Source of the DNA: Symbiodinium natans
Taxonomy: Eukaryota; Sar; Dinophyceae; Suessiales; Symbiodiniaceae
NCBI GenBank assembly: GCA_905221605.1
Contig: CAJNDS010002761.1
Span: 62,001-126,000, forward strand
Length of the DNA stretch: 64,000 nucleotides
Direction: 5' to 3'
Numbering within the stretch: position 1 is the first letter of the stretch; each line of letters starts with the position of its first letter. The notes under the pieces are model-generated. The model did not search any database. It saw only the letters and a program-made list of their open reading frames with translations, and had not been told where the DNA came from. This document shows positions 33,301 through 43,393 of this stretch, piece by piece. The position numbers and the translations under genes were made by a program.

Positions 33301-33591
33301 AAGATGATGTTGGGAGTCGGGAGGGCAGAGTGGGTTTGAGCGAGGGAATCGTGATGGAACCGGATGCTCATGATGCTGCCAAGATGCTGGGCATGTTGCA
33401 GAGGATCCAGGGGCTCATGCTGAAGCCCTCGGCTGTTGCTCTCCGACTCTTTAGCCTCCGACGCTGAACCTGGGCTCAATTTTCCAGGCGCTCCGAGTTT
33501 CTGAGAAACTCGAGAAGCCCTGTTGTGCAATGCAGCGTACATGCGGCATGATGTGGAAACCGAATCCCGAAGATCAGCTTGGCTTCGTCCT
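33301..33591 (+). CDS. candidate exon pair, unknown product
   Basis: Segment 33301-33467 (after 'ccctgcag') reads LSEGIVMEPDAHDAAKMLG, then MLQRIQGLMLKPSAVAL and a stop. Segment 33536-33591 (after 'caatgcag') reads RTCGMMWKPNPEDQLGFV and ends at a consensus-like gtaagt donor. The direct joint is not established. A 150-codon minus-strand frame over the same DNA is taken as a shadow because the + strand has splice signals. Confidence 0.35.
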
Positions 33592-33811
33592 GTAAGTCAG
33601 CCCATGGGTGGAAAATGTGTGCTACACGTGACTACGCAAGCATCTTTTGGTTTGCGCCATGTCGGACGAATACCGATTTCGCGTGAACAACCCAGTGATC
33701 GCGAAGGACTGGTGTCTGGGTTTATCAGCAAACAGCGGAGAACAATGTAGGACATGAAAAGTGAAAAACGAGTTCAGACGCGGCTGTCTCGCAGACTTGA
33801 AGCTTGCAAAG

Positions 33812-34140
33812 GATGACATCGGCAGGGCCAAGCACAGCAGCAACTTGAGCCGCATTGCAGAGCATTTCTCAGGCATGTCATATATCATGTCATATACGTT
33901 CTTGTGTGCTGATGTCAGCCTGAAGCGTATCCCGAAGCTTTTCCCTCAAAGTTCATGCCTCACGTTGAAAGGGGGCTCCGAGCCCATGTTTGACACGATC
34001 CTCCAAACCCCTCTTGCTGAGTTTCTGTCCTCCCCCCTTCCCCTTTTCGCTCCCGCAGAATTTCTTCAGGCTACACCTTGCCTGATGGCAATCACGCCTA
34101 CGGCCGCATGTTCCCCCGAGATCCCGAAGGCGTGGGGGTT
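33812..34140 (+). CDS. candidate two-exon segment with GC donor
   Basis: Exon A (33812-33872, after 'gcaaag') reads DDIGRAKHSSNLSRIAEHF-S and ends at a GC donor. Exon B begins at 34070 after 'cttcag' and reads YTLPDGNHAYGRMFPRDPE-G-V. The split codon G|GC rebuilds Gly, so the joint reads EHFSGYTLPDGN in one frame. Clean splicing supports a real gene; the family is not recognised. The segments at 34866-35351 may belong to it. Confidence 0.4.
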
Positions 34141-34865
34141 CTGAGAGATTTGACTTTTGACCTCTGCCCGTTGCACTTCAGAGCTGCGTTTGATGTGGAG
34201 GTGCGCGGGAGGTGCTGTCTGCTTGGGTGCCGCACAACCCGACAGCAGCCCCCCAGGACTCGGCACAGGACCAGAAAGGGAAGCTGGGAAAAAGGCTTTA
34301 GAGTCATAGAGTTTGGGCAGCTTCGGGGCATTGACAGGACTTTCGAGCCATCAACAAGTGCGCTGCCAAGAAGGGTGTCCGGCTTCTGGGTGGCAGTTCA
34401 GTAGCTGTGAGAGTCCTGACCACGTCCACGTGCGTGCAGCAAAGGACAGTTAAACAAATGAGTGCGTTTCGCAGAGCAGTCGACATCAGGTGGGGGCAGA
34501 AGCTTCGAGTGGGATCTAGATACATGACAGATGTGTAGATCAATCTATAGGTATGTCTTTATGATCCGCAGTGGACAGGCTGCACCCCCGGGCTCCAGAT
34601 GGTGGCCGACGCGTTGTGCGAGATGCTGTCGACACAGCCGCCCTCGGCTTGGGGATGCAAAGACGATGAAAGACGGTGCGTAGTTCCATTTGATTATTCA
34701 TTGGTTCCTGGCAGTCGAGGCCACATACGGCCGAGCAAACCTTCCTTCGACGCCGATGCAAGACGTGCTGGGGCCCTCAAAAGATCTCAGAGGGAGCTGT
34801 CTCCAGATGTCCCGAGTCTCGATATGGACAGTGCCGGAGAGTGAGAGGGTGCCATCTCACGGCGA

Positions 34866-35351
34866 GGCTGAAGGGTGCTTTCGCCTCGGAGTTCCAGTCG
34901 GAGCTGAGCGCCCGCTACGACGCCTATGCCGAGATCAACGCGCCCAAGCTGCAGCTCTGGGAGCAAACCATCAGTAGACCATCGCCTTGCGCTTTTCCTT
35001 GTTCCGGCCAGAGCTGGACGGTGTGCGTGTGTCCCCGCATGCATCAGTCGAAAACAATGATGCCAAGACGAGCTGCAAGACATCCAGAAAGTAAAAGCAG
35101 GCGCAATTCCCCTCGTCCCACGTCTTGCGGCTGAGGCTCTGGATGCTCCGAATGGGAAGCACCGGATACGCACAACGAAGGCCGGTGGCCGCACCTCGCC
35201 GATGCGTGTGGCAGTCTTGGCCATCGCAGTGCCTCTTTTATCCTCTTTGGCTCTCGTCTCATCCGTTTTCTTTGCCCTTGCAAGGCGCACAGCCTTCGCG
35301 TACATAGTGCCCGACAGAAGACGGCTGATCCCAAGCCCCTGCGGCCTGTGA
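34866..35351 (+). CDS. candidate membrane-protein C-terminus (two exons)
   Basis: Exon 1 (34866 to about 34973) reads LKGAFASEFQSELSARYDA, then YAEINAPKLQLWEQT, a helical segment. Exon 2 (35068-35351, after 'gccaag') reads ELQDIQKVKAGAIPLVPRL, a basic linker, a hydrophobic helix MRVAVLAIAVPLLSSLALV and a short basic tail, ending at TGA 35349-35351. This fits a soluble helical domain with one C-terminal membrane anchor. The precise exon 1 donor is unresolved and no family is recognised. Confidence 0.45.
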
Positions 35352-35879
35352 GGGACCCGTTCAAGCAGGGAGCTGAGATGAGCTAAGATGAGCCCCAAGT
35401 TGTTGCAAGTGGTGCAGTGGCAGTGATGTGCTTACTCTTGCTCGCCTTGAACGAGGCTTGTCTCCAATCACACCCTGCAGCCCCTCTCTGCTCGGGAGGC
35501 AACTGGGCGTCCTGGAGCCTTTCGATCAAAGCCCTCAGCCTCCGCAAGACTCCTTGCCCATCCTTGCCCCCTTGCCTAAACATGCCGAAGCCCACCACAT
35601 ATGTAAGGGTATTTGCCTTCTTAGGGTACCCCTTTCATGCCCCAAATAGAATAGAATCCCCTCAGAGGGACCCCCAAAAGGGTACCCTTTTTTTGGAAAC
35701 GCGCATGATTATTGTTCCCACACAACTCCCACACATCTCGGGCCGATTTTCCTCATCCAAGCGGAGAGGCACGAAGTTCCTCCAACGCCGTTGCGGAGCA
35801 GCCTGAGGCCGATGGAGCCACGATAATTCCCCGGAAGGCTCTTGTTGGGAAGCTTTGGGGTTCCGATGGCAGGGTTTCA

Positions 35880-36002
35880 CACACACACATATAGAGTATA
35901 TATGTATGTACAAATAGATAGATAAATAGATAAATAAATAAAAAACACACAAATAAATAAGTATAATTAAATGCAAATAAATGACTATATATATATATAT
36001 AT
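35880..36002. repeat. compound CA / TAGA / AT microsatellite
   Basis: (CA)n at about 35880-35889, GATA/TAGA/AAATA units to about 35970, then (AT)n to 36002. Non-coding. Confidence 0.95.
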
Positions 36003-36540
36003 GTTCATTCGATAAGGCTGAAGGTTTCCTCGGGGGAAGTTGTTGCCTAGGGGTTCCTGTGGCCCGTTCGCTGAGGCACAGGGAGCTGTGGAGTGACAAG
36101 GGGTGGCGGATCTCTCGATGAAGCTGTCGCTGTTTGCTTCCGAGTTGAGAAGGCTCTGAAGAGCTTGCTTTGCTTCGCAGTCTGCAAGACTTTCGCCAAA
36201 GGCGGGTTCTGACTGAATGCGGATCTAGCTTGGACATGCGTGGAGGTGTCATGCTAGGATGCATACAAGCATTCAGGCGGAAGTGCTTCAGATTCTTGCA
36301 GCTTTTTGGGGCGGGAGATCTGAAGTCATTGGCTCCATTTGGCTCCCCTGTCATTCAAGATTCAACTGTAGATTGTCCAGGCCAGATCCGGAACACCTGT
36401 GTAATATTTTGGAAATTTGCGGCAAGGGATGTGCTGAAAGAAGGTTTCGTCCCGGGCGTCTTTGCGACAGGGCCTCTGACACGCCAAGAGCGGCGTCGCT
36501 TTTAGTGGGTTCCTCGTGCCCTCTTTTAACGCCCAGAAGG

Positions 36541-36684
36541 ATGGAAAACAGTGTGTTCAGTGGATTGCTGCAAGCTGTCCTCGGACGCCTGAAAAGTGTT
36601 GGCTGCTTGGCGTCCGCAGAGCAGGTTGAACACGCGAAGGCAGCTGACTTCGACCAGGCGGGGGCTGTTTTCGGATGTCGATAG
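36541..36684 (+). CDS. candidate CDS/exon, 47 codons
   Basis: ATG at 36541 opens MENSVFSGLLQAVLGRLKS, then CLASAEQVEHAKAADFDQ and a stop at 36682-36684. Balanced helical composition. The frame is also open upstream, so the ATG may be internal. No family recognised. Confidence 0.3.
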   Translation: MENSVFSGLLQAVLGRLKSVGCLASAEQVEHAKAADFDQAGAVFGCR

Positions 36685-37370
36685 GTGCCTGATGTTGCCC
36701 CGAACTCAAGAGAGCCATAATCCGTTGTGGAATGCTCCTTCGCGTGCAAGGCTCGTGTTGCTATTTTGCTGGAAGCCGGATTTTGGGTTGAGGACTACGT
36801 GTTTGTCTTAAGGCCAGCATGGCCGGCATCAGGTTGCCCACGTAGCTCGCGTAGAGTCAAGCCGAACCTTCCTCCATGCGATCGATTACCGATGATGCAC
36901 AGCGATCCTTCTGGAAATCGACCAGGGTAGCACAGTGCTCGTCAGCCGATGCTTTGCCCTTTTTGATGAGGGGGGCTACCACTGATGGGGGTGGTCAAAG
37001 TGCTCCCGCACGTAGGCATGCAATCTTCACATTGAAGCCGAGTGACTTTTGGCAGGTAAAGAGGCGGAAGGTTGACGAAGGAGGTCCGGGCCTTGGGCTG
37101 CAATGGCTGCAGACTTCTTGGGCTTTGTGTCTTTGTCCTTGGAGCGTTTAGAATCGTTTAGAATGTTGACAAGCAGTACGGGTAGCAGTTGGCTCACAAC
37201 CATGTGCAACCCAGTTGGGCACGATTGGGGCCGGCATCATGTGCAGGTCGAGATCGAAGAGGCATGGCGAAGGCCGCTGCAGTTTCTCTTCAGCCTCCAA
37301 GCCTTTTCAAACAATACACTCACTGGACTGAGAGACGAAGACCCATAGAAATCCCAGCCGATCTGCCCAG

Positions 37371-38283
37371 GGCAGGGGGAGATGACCCACTGCAGCGTGG
37401 CCCTCAGACTAGCCGAAAGGTAGAAGACGCCAAAGTTGCATCTTCCTCTCAGGAGCGGCACCCTGACGGTGAGACGGGGTAGCCGCGGCAGGGTATCGAA
37501 CCCAACACCTCGTGAAACCGTAGCTGTCGTGTCCCTTGGGGCCGCTGGACGAAACCCACTGCCAACTTACGGGCTCCTGGTGCTTGACCACGTCCACACC
37601 TTGGTGCCAACAGTGAAGTTGCAGCGGTGGATTAGTTGATCTCACGAGACAGACATTATGGTTATGCGATGGAAGAGACAGATCTTTGCAGACATGCGAC
37701 CAGACCGACACGCGTCCTGTCAAGCAATGAGCTGTCTGTACACCTGCAACGTTTGCTTCGACGCGTGCAAAGCCCAGAGTGAGGTGCTAAACGAAATTCA
37801 GCTCTGCGCGCGCTGCCGGTCCCGACGTTTGAGATTGTGGGCTCAAGCCAGAACCATGTTTTCGGCTCCCCTCCGAGCCTTCGTCGCCACGCCCTCGGTC
37901 GGTTGGAAAATAAAGCATACTCGAAGTCTGCGGAGCCGCGTGCTTTGTATGGGGGGGGGGGATGGCGGGGCCAGCACCTGGACTTTCAGCAGCAAGTCAG
38001 GATAAGGGAAAGAGAACAGATTGAAGGGAGGGCCAACGGGCCAATATCCGGTGCGCGTCCGTGTTGGGGGACGCAGCAACCATCGAGGTCGCCATTGCTG
38101 CTCTCGTGGAGCGTCCCCCTGCTAACCGGATCCGATGCGGTCAGCGGCGCTGTAGGCACTCCTTATCCGGCACACCGTTGTCCCTTACTTACTGTCCCTC
38201 CTGCTACTCCAAGAAATGTCATGTACTCCGAGCGCATCTCTGAAAAACATGATGTCGAACAATGGTGGCGGTGGTGGCAGTAG
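37371..38283 (+). CDS. candidate exons of an unknown gene
   Basis: Segment 37371-37482 (after 'gcccag') reads GDDPLQRGPQTSRKVED, then KVASSSQERHPDGETG and a stop. Segment 37837-38283 reads SLRRHALGRLENKAYSKS, EPRALYGGGGWRGQHLDF and QQQVRIREREQIEGRAN, and ends ISEKHDVEQWWRWWQ with a stop at 38281-38283. Disordered and basic in style. It ends about 265 bp before the dehydrogenase start. Borders are uncertain and no family is recognised. Confidence 0.35.
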
Positions 38284-38548
38284 GTTTCTACTCTTGTAGT
38301 CGAGGTTTAGCAATTCGGGTTTGCAGTGTGGCTGGCCATCTTTTCTCTATGCTCACGGCGCCGCGGAAGCCTGAGATAGAGGGATCACCGAAAAATACTG
38401 GGCTTGTACTGTGGTGGTATGAAGACATGCAACTTGGAGGACACCAGTGCAAGCGTTCGTTCCTGGTCCGGCGCAGCCTTTTCGGCTTTCAAACGACAAC
38501 ACAACACTTTACTTCCTGTTTTCTCGCCAGCTCTACCTGTGAGCATCC

Positions 38549-39553
38549 ATGTCGCAGACGCGCTTCCTATTCCTAGGCACAGGAAACGTGCCATCCAAAT
38601 TCTTTGAGAGCGCTCTTTGCCGGCTGCAGCCTGTTTACAAATTTCATGTGGACGTTGTACAGGCTGGGAGCGCTTACGAGGCACTCGAGTCCAAGTACAG
38701 CTACGACGGCCTCTTCCTGTACAACTCGAAGGACGGCGCAGGCGTTCTTCGAGACCAACTTCAAGAGTCCAAGCAGCTGAAGTGGGTCCACTGCTTCACT
38801 GCCGGTGTGGATGCATATTTGCGTGACCCGGTGGTAAAGGCATCCCAGATCCCCATGACCAACGTCAAGTCGGCGTACAGCGAACACCTTGCGCAGTTTG
38901 TTGTGTTTGCCGTCCTGTTTTTCGCAAAGAAGGCAATCCACTTCCGCAATTCTCAGTTCGCTAAGCTCTGGGCGCCCACCTTCGTAGACGATGTGGCCGA
39001 GCAGACGATGCTGATTGTGGGGTATGGTGACATTGGTACATCATGTGCCAAGAAGCTGAAAGATCTGGGCATGAAAGTCGTCGGAGTGAAAGCGCGCCCC
39101 GAGTCTACTTCCGAGAAGAGCAAGGCGTGCCTCCACGACCTTCAAGCGGTGAGCCAACTGGAGTCCTTGCTGCCCACGGCTGACTACGTGCTGAACTTGC
39201 TACCGGTGACCCCTGCCACTCAAGACTTCTTTGACGCCCGTCGCTTTCGCCTCATGAAGCCCACGGGCATCTACATGAACTTTGGGCGAGGGCAGACCAA
39301 CAACGAAGAGGACTTGCTGGCTTCGTTGAAGGAAGGTCAGATAGCCGGTGCCGTCATGGATGTCTTCAAGCAGGAGCCTCTTCCATCAGAGAGTGAGTTC
39401 TACTCACTCGAGAACGTTTTGTTCACGCCCCATTCTGCAGATGACACGCCAAACACGCACGACCAAGCCGTCCACGTGTTCGAGAAGGTGTTGCAGACTT
39501 ACTTGTCAGGAGCGCCTCTCCTGAATGTTGTTGATAAGGAGCGCGGCTACTGA
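38549..39553 (+). CDS. D-isomer specific 2-hydroxyacid dehydrogenase
   Basis: A complete 334-aa protein in one exon. The enzyme family reduces 2-oxoacids to D-2-hydroxyacids (or the reverse) with NAD(P)H. The nucleotide-binding motif G-Y-G-D-I-G is at residues 158-163, inside strand-helix LIVGYGDIGTSCAKKL. The three family catalytic residues are present: Arg247 in MNFGRGQ, Glu276 in MDVFKQEP and His295 in FTPHS. The N-terminal half (1-105) and C-terminal end form the substrate domain. Length is typical of the family. No targeting peptide is evident, so it is probably cytosolic. ATG 38549 is the first in-frame start and fits the family start; an acceptor-like 'tctcgccag' ends at about 38530, a plausible site for spliced-leader addition. 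The substrate (glyoxylate/hydroxypyruvate or other) cannot be told. A compact + strand gene 490 bp upstream of the glycosyltransferase. Confidence 0.96.
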   Translation: MSQTRFLFLGTGNVPSKFFESALCRLQPVYKFHVDVVQAGSAYEALESKYSYDGLFLYNSKDGAGVLRDQLQESKQLKWVHCFTAGVDAYLRDPVVKASQIPMTNVKSAYSEHLAQFVVFAVLFFAKKAIHFRNSQFAKLWAPTFVDDVAEQTMLIVGYGDIGTSCAKKLKDLGMKVVGVKARPESTSEKSKACLHDLQAVSQLESLLPTADYVLNLLPVTPATQDFFDARRFRLMKPTGIYMNFGRGQTNNEEDLLASLKEGQIAGAVMDVFKQEPLPSESEFYSLENVLFTPHSADDTPNTHDQAVHVFEKVLQTYLSGAPLLNVVDKERGY

Positions 39554-40043
39554 GCTGAGCTCAACCAGCAAGAACAGGGAACGCCCCGCGTTGAAAGTGA
39601 CAGCGGCTTGAGTGCTGCCCTTCACATGCGCTTGTACACAGCCGTGGAGTCAGCATGGGCCTCGATGTCTAGCTGTTTTACATAGTCTGAAAGGCACCAT
39701 GCCGCATTCTTCCGCACTCTCAAGGAGCGGGCGAAAGAAGCGGGATTACATTCGATGGCTCAGTGGCATTCAGCGTCATAAGCCGTTAAGTCGTTGAGCC
39801 CCTGAGACTCGCCAAGCCCAGGTGCTCTCCACATGTGCCGGAAGCCAGTGGCGGATGGTCGGACGCCCAGCAGGGCCTAGCCCCTATCCTGTAGGACAGT
39901 TGTCTCACACATTTCGCATTCTTGCCCTTGGCCAATGGGCTGCAGACACGTTCCCACGTGCGGAAGTGGCTCAAGCTATATCTGTAGCGGGCCCCCCCCA
40001 AGCAAGACGGGATGCCTGGTTAGCTTCAGGAGCACCGTCTGAG
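39554..40043. other. intergenic spacer
   Basis: Between the dehydrogenase stop and the glycosyltransferase start. No convincing coding segment, although the glycosyltransferase frame stays open upstream to 39822 by chance or as 5' leader. It should hold the 3' end of one gene and the trans-splice acceptor of the next; no unique signal could be chosen. Confidence 0.5.
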
Positions 40044-41409
40044 ATGATGTCTTCTGCCAAATACCATCTTTTCTTGCTCTCCTTGCTGCTTTCCCTGATC
40101 CCCTCAGCAGCCGTTCGGGAGAGCTTGCTCTCTGACGGGCCAGCTACGGTCCACGCCTTCTATGCTGCAGACGAGCCACAGATCGACGGGCTCAGCGCCT
40201 CCATTCACTCGCTGCTGGTCTCATGCTCTCAGCCGCAGCGTCTCGTTGTAGACGTCGCAGTGAAGGCTGCCGTTCTTCCCGCCTTTCAGGCTCACTTTGG
40301 CATGAAGGACAAGTCGCTATCAGTGGGGACCACCCTAGGGGCGACCATTCGACTTCATGCGCTAGATGAGGTGAAGATGAACAAGCTTTTCAAGTACCAG
40401 AGTAACCACTATCATGAGCGTGCTTCGCTAGCAAAGTCAATTGAGAAGTACGCGCGCTTGTTCCTGGACGGCTTGCTTCCTGATGCGATTGTGGTGTACC
40501 TTGACACGGATGTGGTGGTGCAAGCGGATGTCCTGGTCCTAGCAGATCGATTTGCGGCAAGCGGCAAGACAATGGCCTTTGTGGTCTGCTGCTAAGTTTT
40601 TCGATTGCTGCCCAGTCTCACTGAACATAAACCTGAAGCAAGCCGCTCTTAAACTCTTAGACTTCGGCATGAGACAGCCCTAGGAAGCAGCAAGCAGCAC
40701 ATTATTTTTCAAAAATTTCAAGCCTGCGGAGGAGCGGGTGCCACGTGTGTCGCTGAGTGACTACGTGTACCCGCGCAACGTGAGCGATGCCGAGTTCACC
40801 AAGCTGGGAATCTCAAAGGCAGCCCTCTTGGCAGCGGAGAACGCCACGGAGTACAATGCTGGAGTCCTCGTTGTGAACACGAAGCGCTGGGCGAGCCAGG
40901 GTTACATGGACAAGGTTACGCACTGGCTGCGCATCAACTACTTGCTGCATGGGAAGCTGTTCCGCGGCAATGATCAGACCCTCCTCATGCTCTCTTTCGA
41001 GGTCTGGCGGCAACCAGGTGACTTCATCGTTGTGGAAAGAGAGTGGAATGTGGAGGTTCATCACCAGCTCACGACTGATGGAGATTTCCTGGCGCACCAG
41101 GCAAAGATTCTTCACTTCAATGGCGATCGGAAGCCATGGCTGCCCAGCGAGGCGGCGGATCCCCTTGTCAAGGAGCTCTTCCGGCCTCACCTGGAGAGGT
41201 TTGCGTCACTACTGGAAGCAGAGCAAGCTCACGGGCAGCAGCATCAGATGCAGCCCATGATGGCTGCTCTTATAGCTCTTGTTCTTGCCCTCGCGCTGCT
41301 CGCAGTCGTGAAGGTTTCCTATGATTGGACCAACACGATGTCTCCCGCTGAGTCGGCTCTGCACGCCAGCTTCTCAGTTAGCCAGCCCAAACGGCACATG
41401 AAGCCTTAA
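40044..41409 (+). CDS. glycosyltransferase family 8 protein, two exons
   Basis: Exon 1 is 40044-40583; the intron 40584-40731 (GT-AG) is followed by exon 2, 40732-41409. The joint reads MAFV-ERVPRVSL and gives about 405 residues. The family transfers a sugar from a nucleotide sugar using a metal bound by a DxD motif: here D154-T-D156 in VVYLDTDVVVQ. Other family signatures are Y-N-A-G-V-L-V-V-N (about 221-229), D-Q (261-262), W-N-V (about 285-287) and the C-terminal metal/donor motif ILHFNGDRKPW (306-316). The chosen start, MMSSAKYHLFLLSLLLSL, gives a signal peptide or signal anchor, so the catalytic domain should be in the ER/Golgi lumen. Unusually there is a second hydrophobic helix near the C-terminus (about 356-375). 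Acceptor sugar and substrate are unknown. The frame is open upstream of the ATG but without protein-like sequence. Confidence 0.9.
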
Positions 41410-41635
41410 ACCTGCACACTTGCTCCGAATCGTAGCTGCATCCAACTCATCCCTGTGCACCCTGGATCCTCCTGCCATTTCTCGGAGCTGAGGTTAACTT
41501 GATGGTGTGCTTCCAGGGCTTCATGAACTACAGCTCTGTGCCTCTGAGCTGCAACTCTGACACCGTGTGGATGCGGCAAACATGTGTTTTTTTTGGCTGC
41601 ATGTCGGCTTGACACAACCGCTCAACAAATCTCAG

Positions 41636-42619
41636 GGTGCTTTGCGCTTACCCATTGTGTCTGGCACTGAATTTGTCAAATGCCGCTTCAATGTCTGGCC
41701 TCCTCATCGGGGTCTTCATGGAATCCAGTGCTGTCGGCATGGGTGTTAGCTGGAAGATCTTGAACGTTTACCCTGACATATGGCGCGTACACATCAAGAC
41801 GTATTTGGTGACAGGACTCTCTTGTCAATTTCTCGGAGCACTGGTGTTTTGCAAAGTGGCTTTGGCTGTGAAGTACGGACAAACGCACGACACCCTGATC
41901 CTCACGTTGCTGGCAGCCAGGATTGTTCAAGGCTTTGGTCATGGGCTGAATGACCAGTTCATGAAGTGCTGCATTGTCAAGCTGGCGCCAGCTGTTGACC
42001 GGCCGCGCCACTCTATGAAGAAGTTCGTGTCCAATACGATGGGTATCGGAGGTGGCCCCATCATCATTGCCATAGCCTACTTCTTCTTCCACGACGAGGG
42101 GGGGGATGTGGCCGGAATGGGGCTTGGAGCACAGATCAGCATGTTGACCGCGCAGTGGCAGCTGACGATGACCATCACCGTCCTGGTGGCAGCTGTTCTC
42201 CTTTACCCATCCTTGGAGGACACTTCTTCTTCTTCTTCTTTTTCATGCTCGGCTGTTCTCTAGCCCTTTTTCAGAGTGACCATGGTTGATTCGGATTCGT
42301 TTGGCTTGCTTCAGCTTGATGCCAGGACGTGTCTGACTTTGGCAAGGCAACCAGCATTGTTGGAGGGCACCAGACGGCAGTGCTTCTAGCAAGTGCCTTC
42401 GATTCGAGTCAGCATGTTTTCGGTTTTCACGAAAACTGCCCTTTTTGGGGCCTCGTAGGGCCTCGTTGCCTGTCCGCGGCGCTTCTGTTTTAGGGGCTGG
42501 GGCGGCAGTATGTCATGCATTGGGCTGTTTTGCACTGCATTACTTACGCAGTCCTGTCGAAGATCTGCCGCCGCCGCTGCCGCTGCCACTGCCACTGCTG
42601 CCGCTGCCGCTGCTGCTGC

Positions 42620-42656
<37 letters not shown>

Positions 42657-42679
42657 GCTGCCGCTGCCGCTGCCGCTGC

Positions 42680-42720
<41 letters not shown>

Positions 42721-43387
42721 AGCTTTCGTTACAAATGTGCCGCAGAGGCATCTTCCTGGATGCCTTGCGCGGCTTTATCACATCGGGCGTGGAAGCAGCG
42801 TCGTGCCTGCTTCTCCAGGATCACTTCGAATGGCGCCAGGACAGCATCGGCTTCTGCATTGGGCTGACGTTCTGCTTGGTGGTCCCCGCCTACATGCTTC
42901 ACAAGCAGTATCAGGCGCGCTACAGCGACATCGCCTGGATCAGGATCTACACGGGCATTGCCATGCTGGCCACTGCCTTGCTAGGCAGGGAGCCAACACG
43001 CGGCACTCCAATTGTTTTCCTCTGCTGTGCTGTTTTCCGAGTGGTGCATCAGTACATCTCGTACCGATTTTTGTGTTCTGCTGTTTTTTGTATCTTTGTG
43101 AGCAGGGACAGCGAAGCAACCCTTGGGCATCCTGGCTGCGGACTCGATCATTTTCCCATCCATCTACTTGGCGGGTGCCTTGAACATGGGCATCCTCAAT
43201 ACCAGTGTCTTCCCGGATGGCTCCCTCCTTGATGCGAACAACGTCATGCTCATCAACGGTATCATCTCGAATGGCATCGGTCGTTTTGCAGGACCCATCT
43301 TCTCACGATCCCTTATAGCACACCTTGGGCAGAAGGCATATGCTTCGTGCCAAGCTCTTGCCATTGGAAGCATCTTGGCTTCATCTG
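41636..43387 (+). CDS. multi-pass membrane transporter, MFS-like, at least three exons
   Basis: Exon 1 (from the AG|GG acceptor at 41636 to about 42218) encodes several apolar helices, including SMSGLLIGVFMESSAVGMG, YLVTGLSCQFLGALVFCKV, ARIVQGFGHGLNDQFM and IGGGPIIIAIAYFFF. Exon 2 (about 42746-42984) has GIFLDALRGFITSGVEAAS and IGFCIGLTFCLVVPAYML. Exon 3 (43106-43387) has LGILAADSIIFPSIYLAG and ANNVMLINGIISNGIGRF. The exon 2/3 intron (42985-43105) starts with GC, and the joint reads ATALLGTAKQPLG in one frame. Repeated helices and the A-R-x-x-x-G-F-G-x-G loop suggest a major-facilitator-type carrier; substrate unknown. A possible earlier exon lies at about 41517-41583 (GFMNYSSVPLSCNSDTVW). 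The GTATGT donor at 43388 shows the gene continues, but the last exon was not found. The exon 1/2 junction is unresolved, and that intron contains the CTG repeat. Confidence 0.75.
42566..42722. repeat. CTG/CCG trinucleotide repeat, about 155 bp
   Basis: CTG and CCG units in blocks, ending 24-26 bp before the proposed acceptor of transporter exon 2. In frame it would encode poly-Ala fused to the transporter helices, but the better reading is that it lies in the intron and the exon starts after 'gtgccgcag'. CTG tracts form hairpins and tend to change length. Confidence 0.95.
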
Positions 43388-43393
43388 GTATGT

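Noticed and set aside
33090-33542. 150-codon minus-strand frame
   Set aside because: The + strand of the same DNA has acceptor-bounded segments and a gtaagt donor, so the minus frame is taken as a shadow.
37470-37560. tRNA-like T-arm (GGTTCGATACC) on the minus strand
   Set aside because: The T-stem has mismatches, and no acceptor stem or D-arm of the right spacing could be found.
42510-42745. Poly-alanine N-terminal extension of the transporter
   Set aside because: A good acceptor follows the CTG repeat, and phase plus the AG|G rule favour an intronic repeat.
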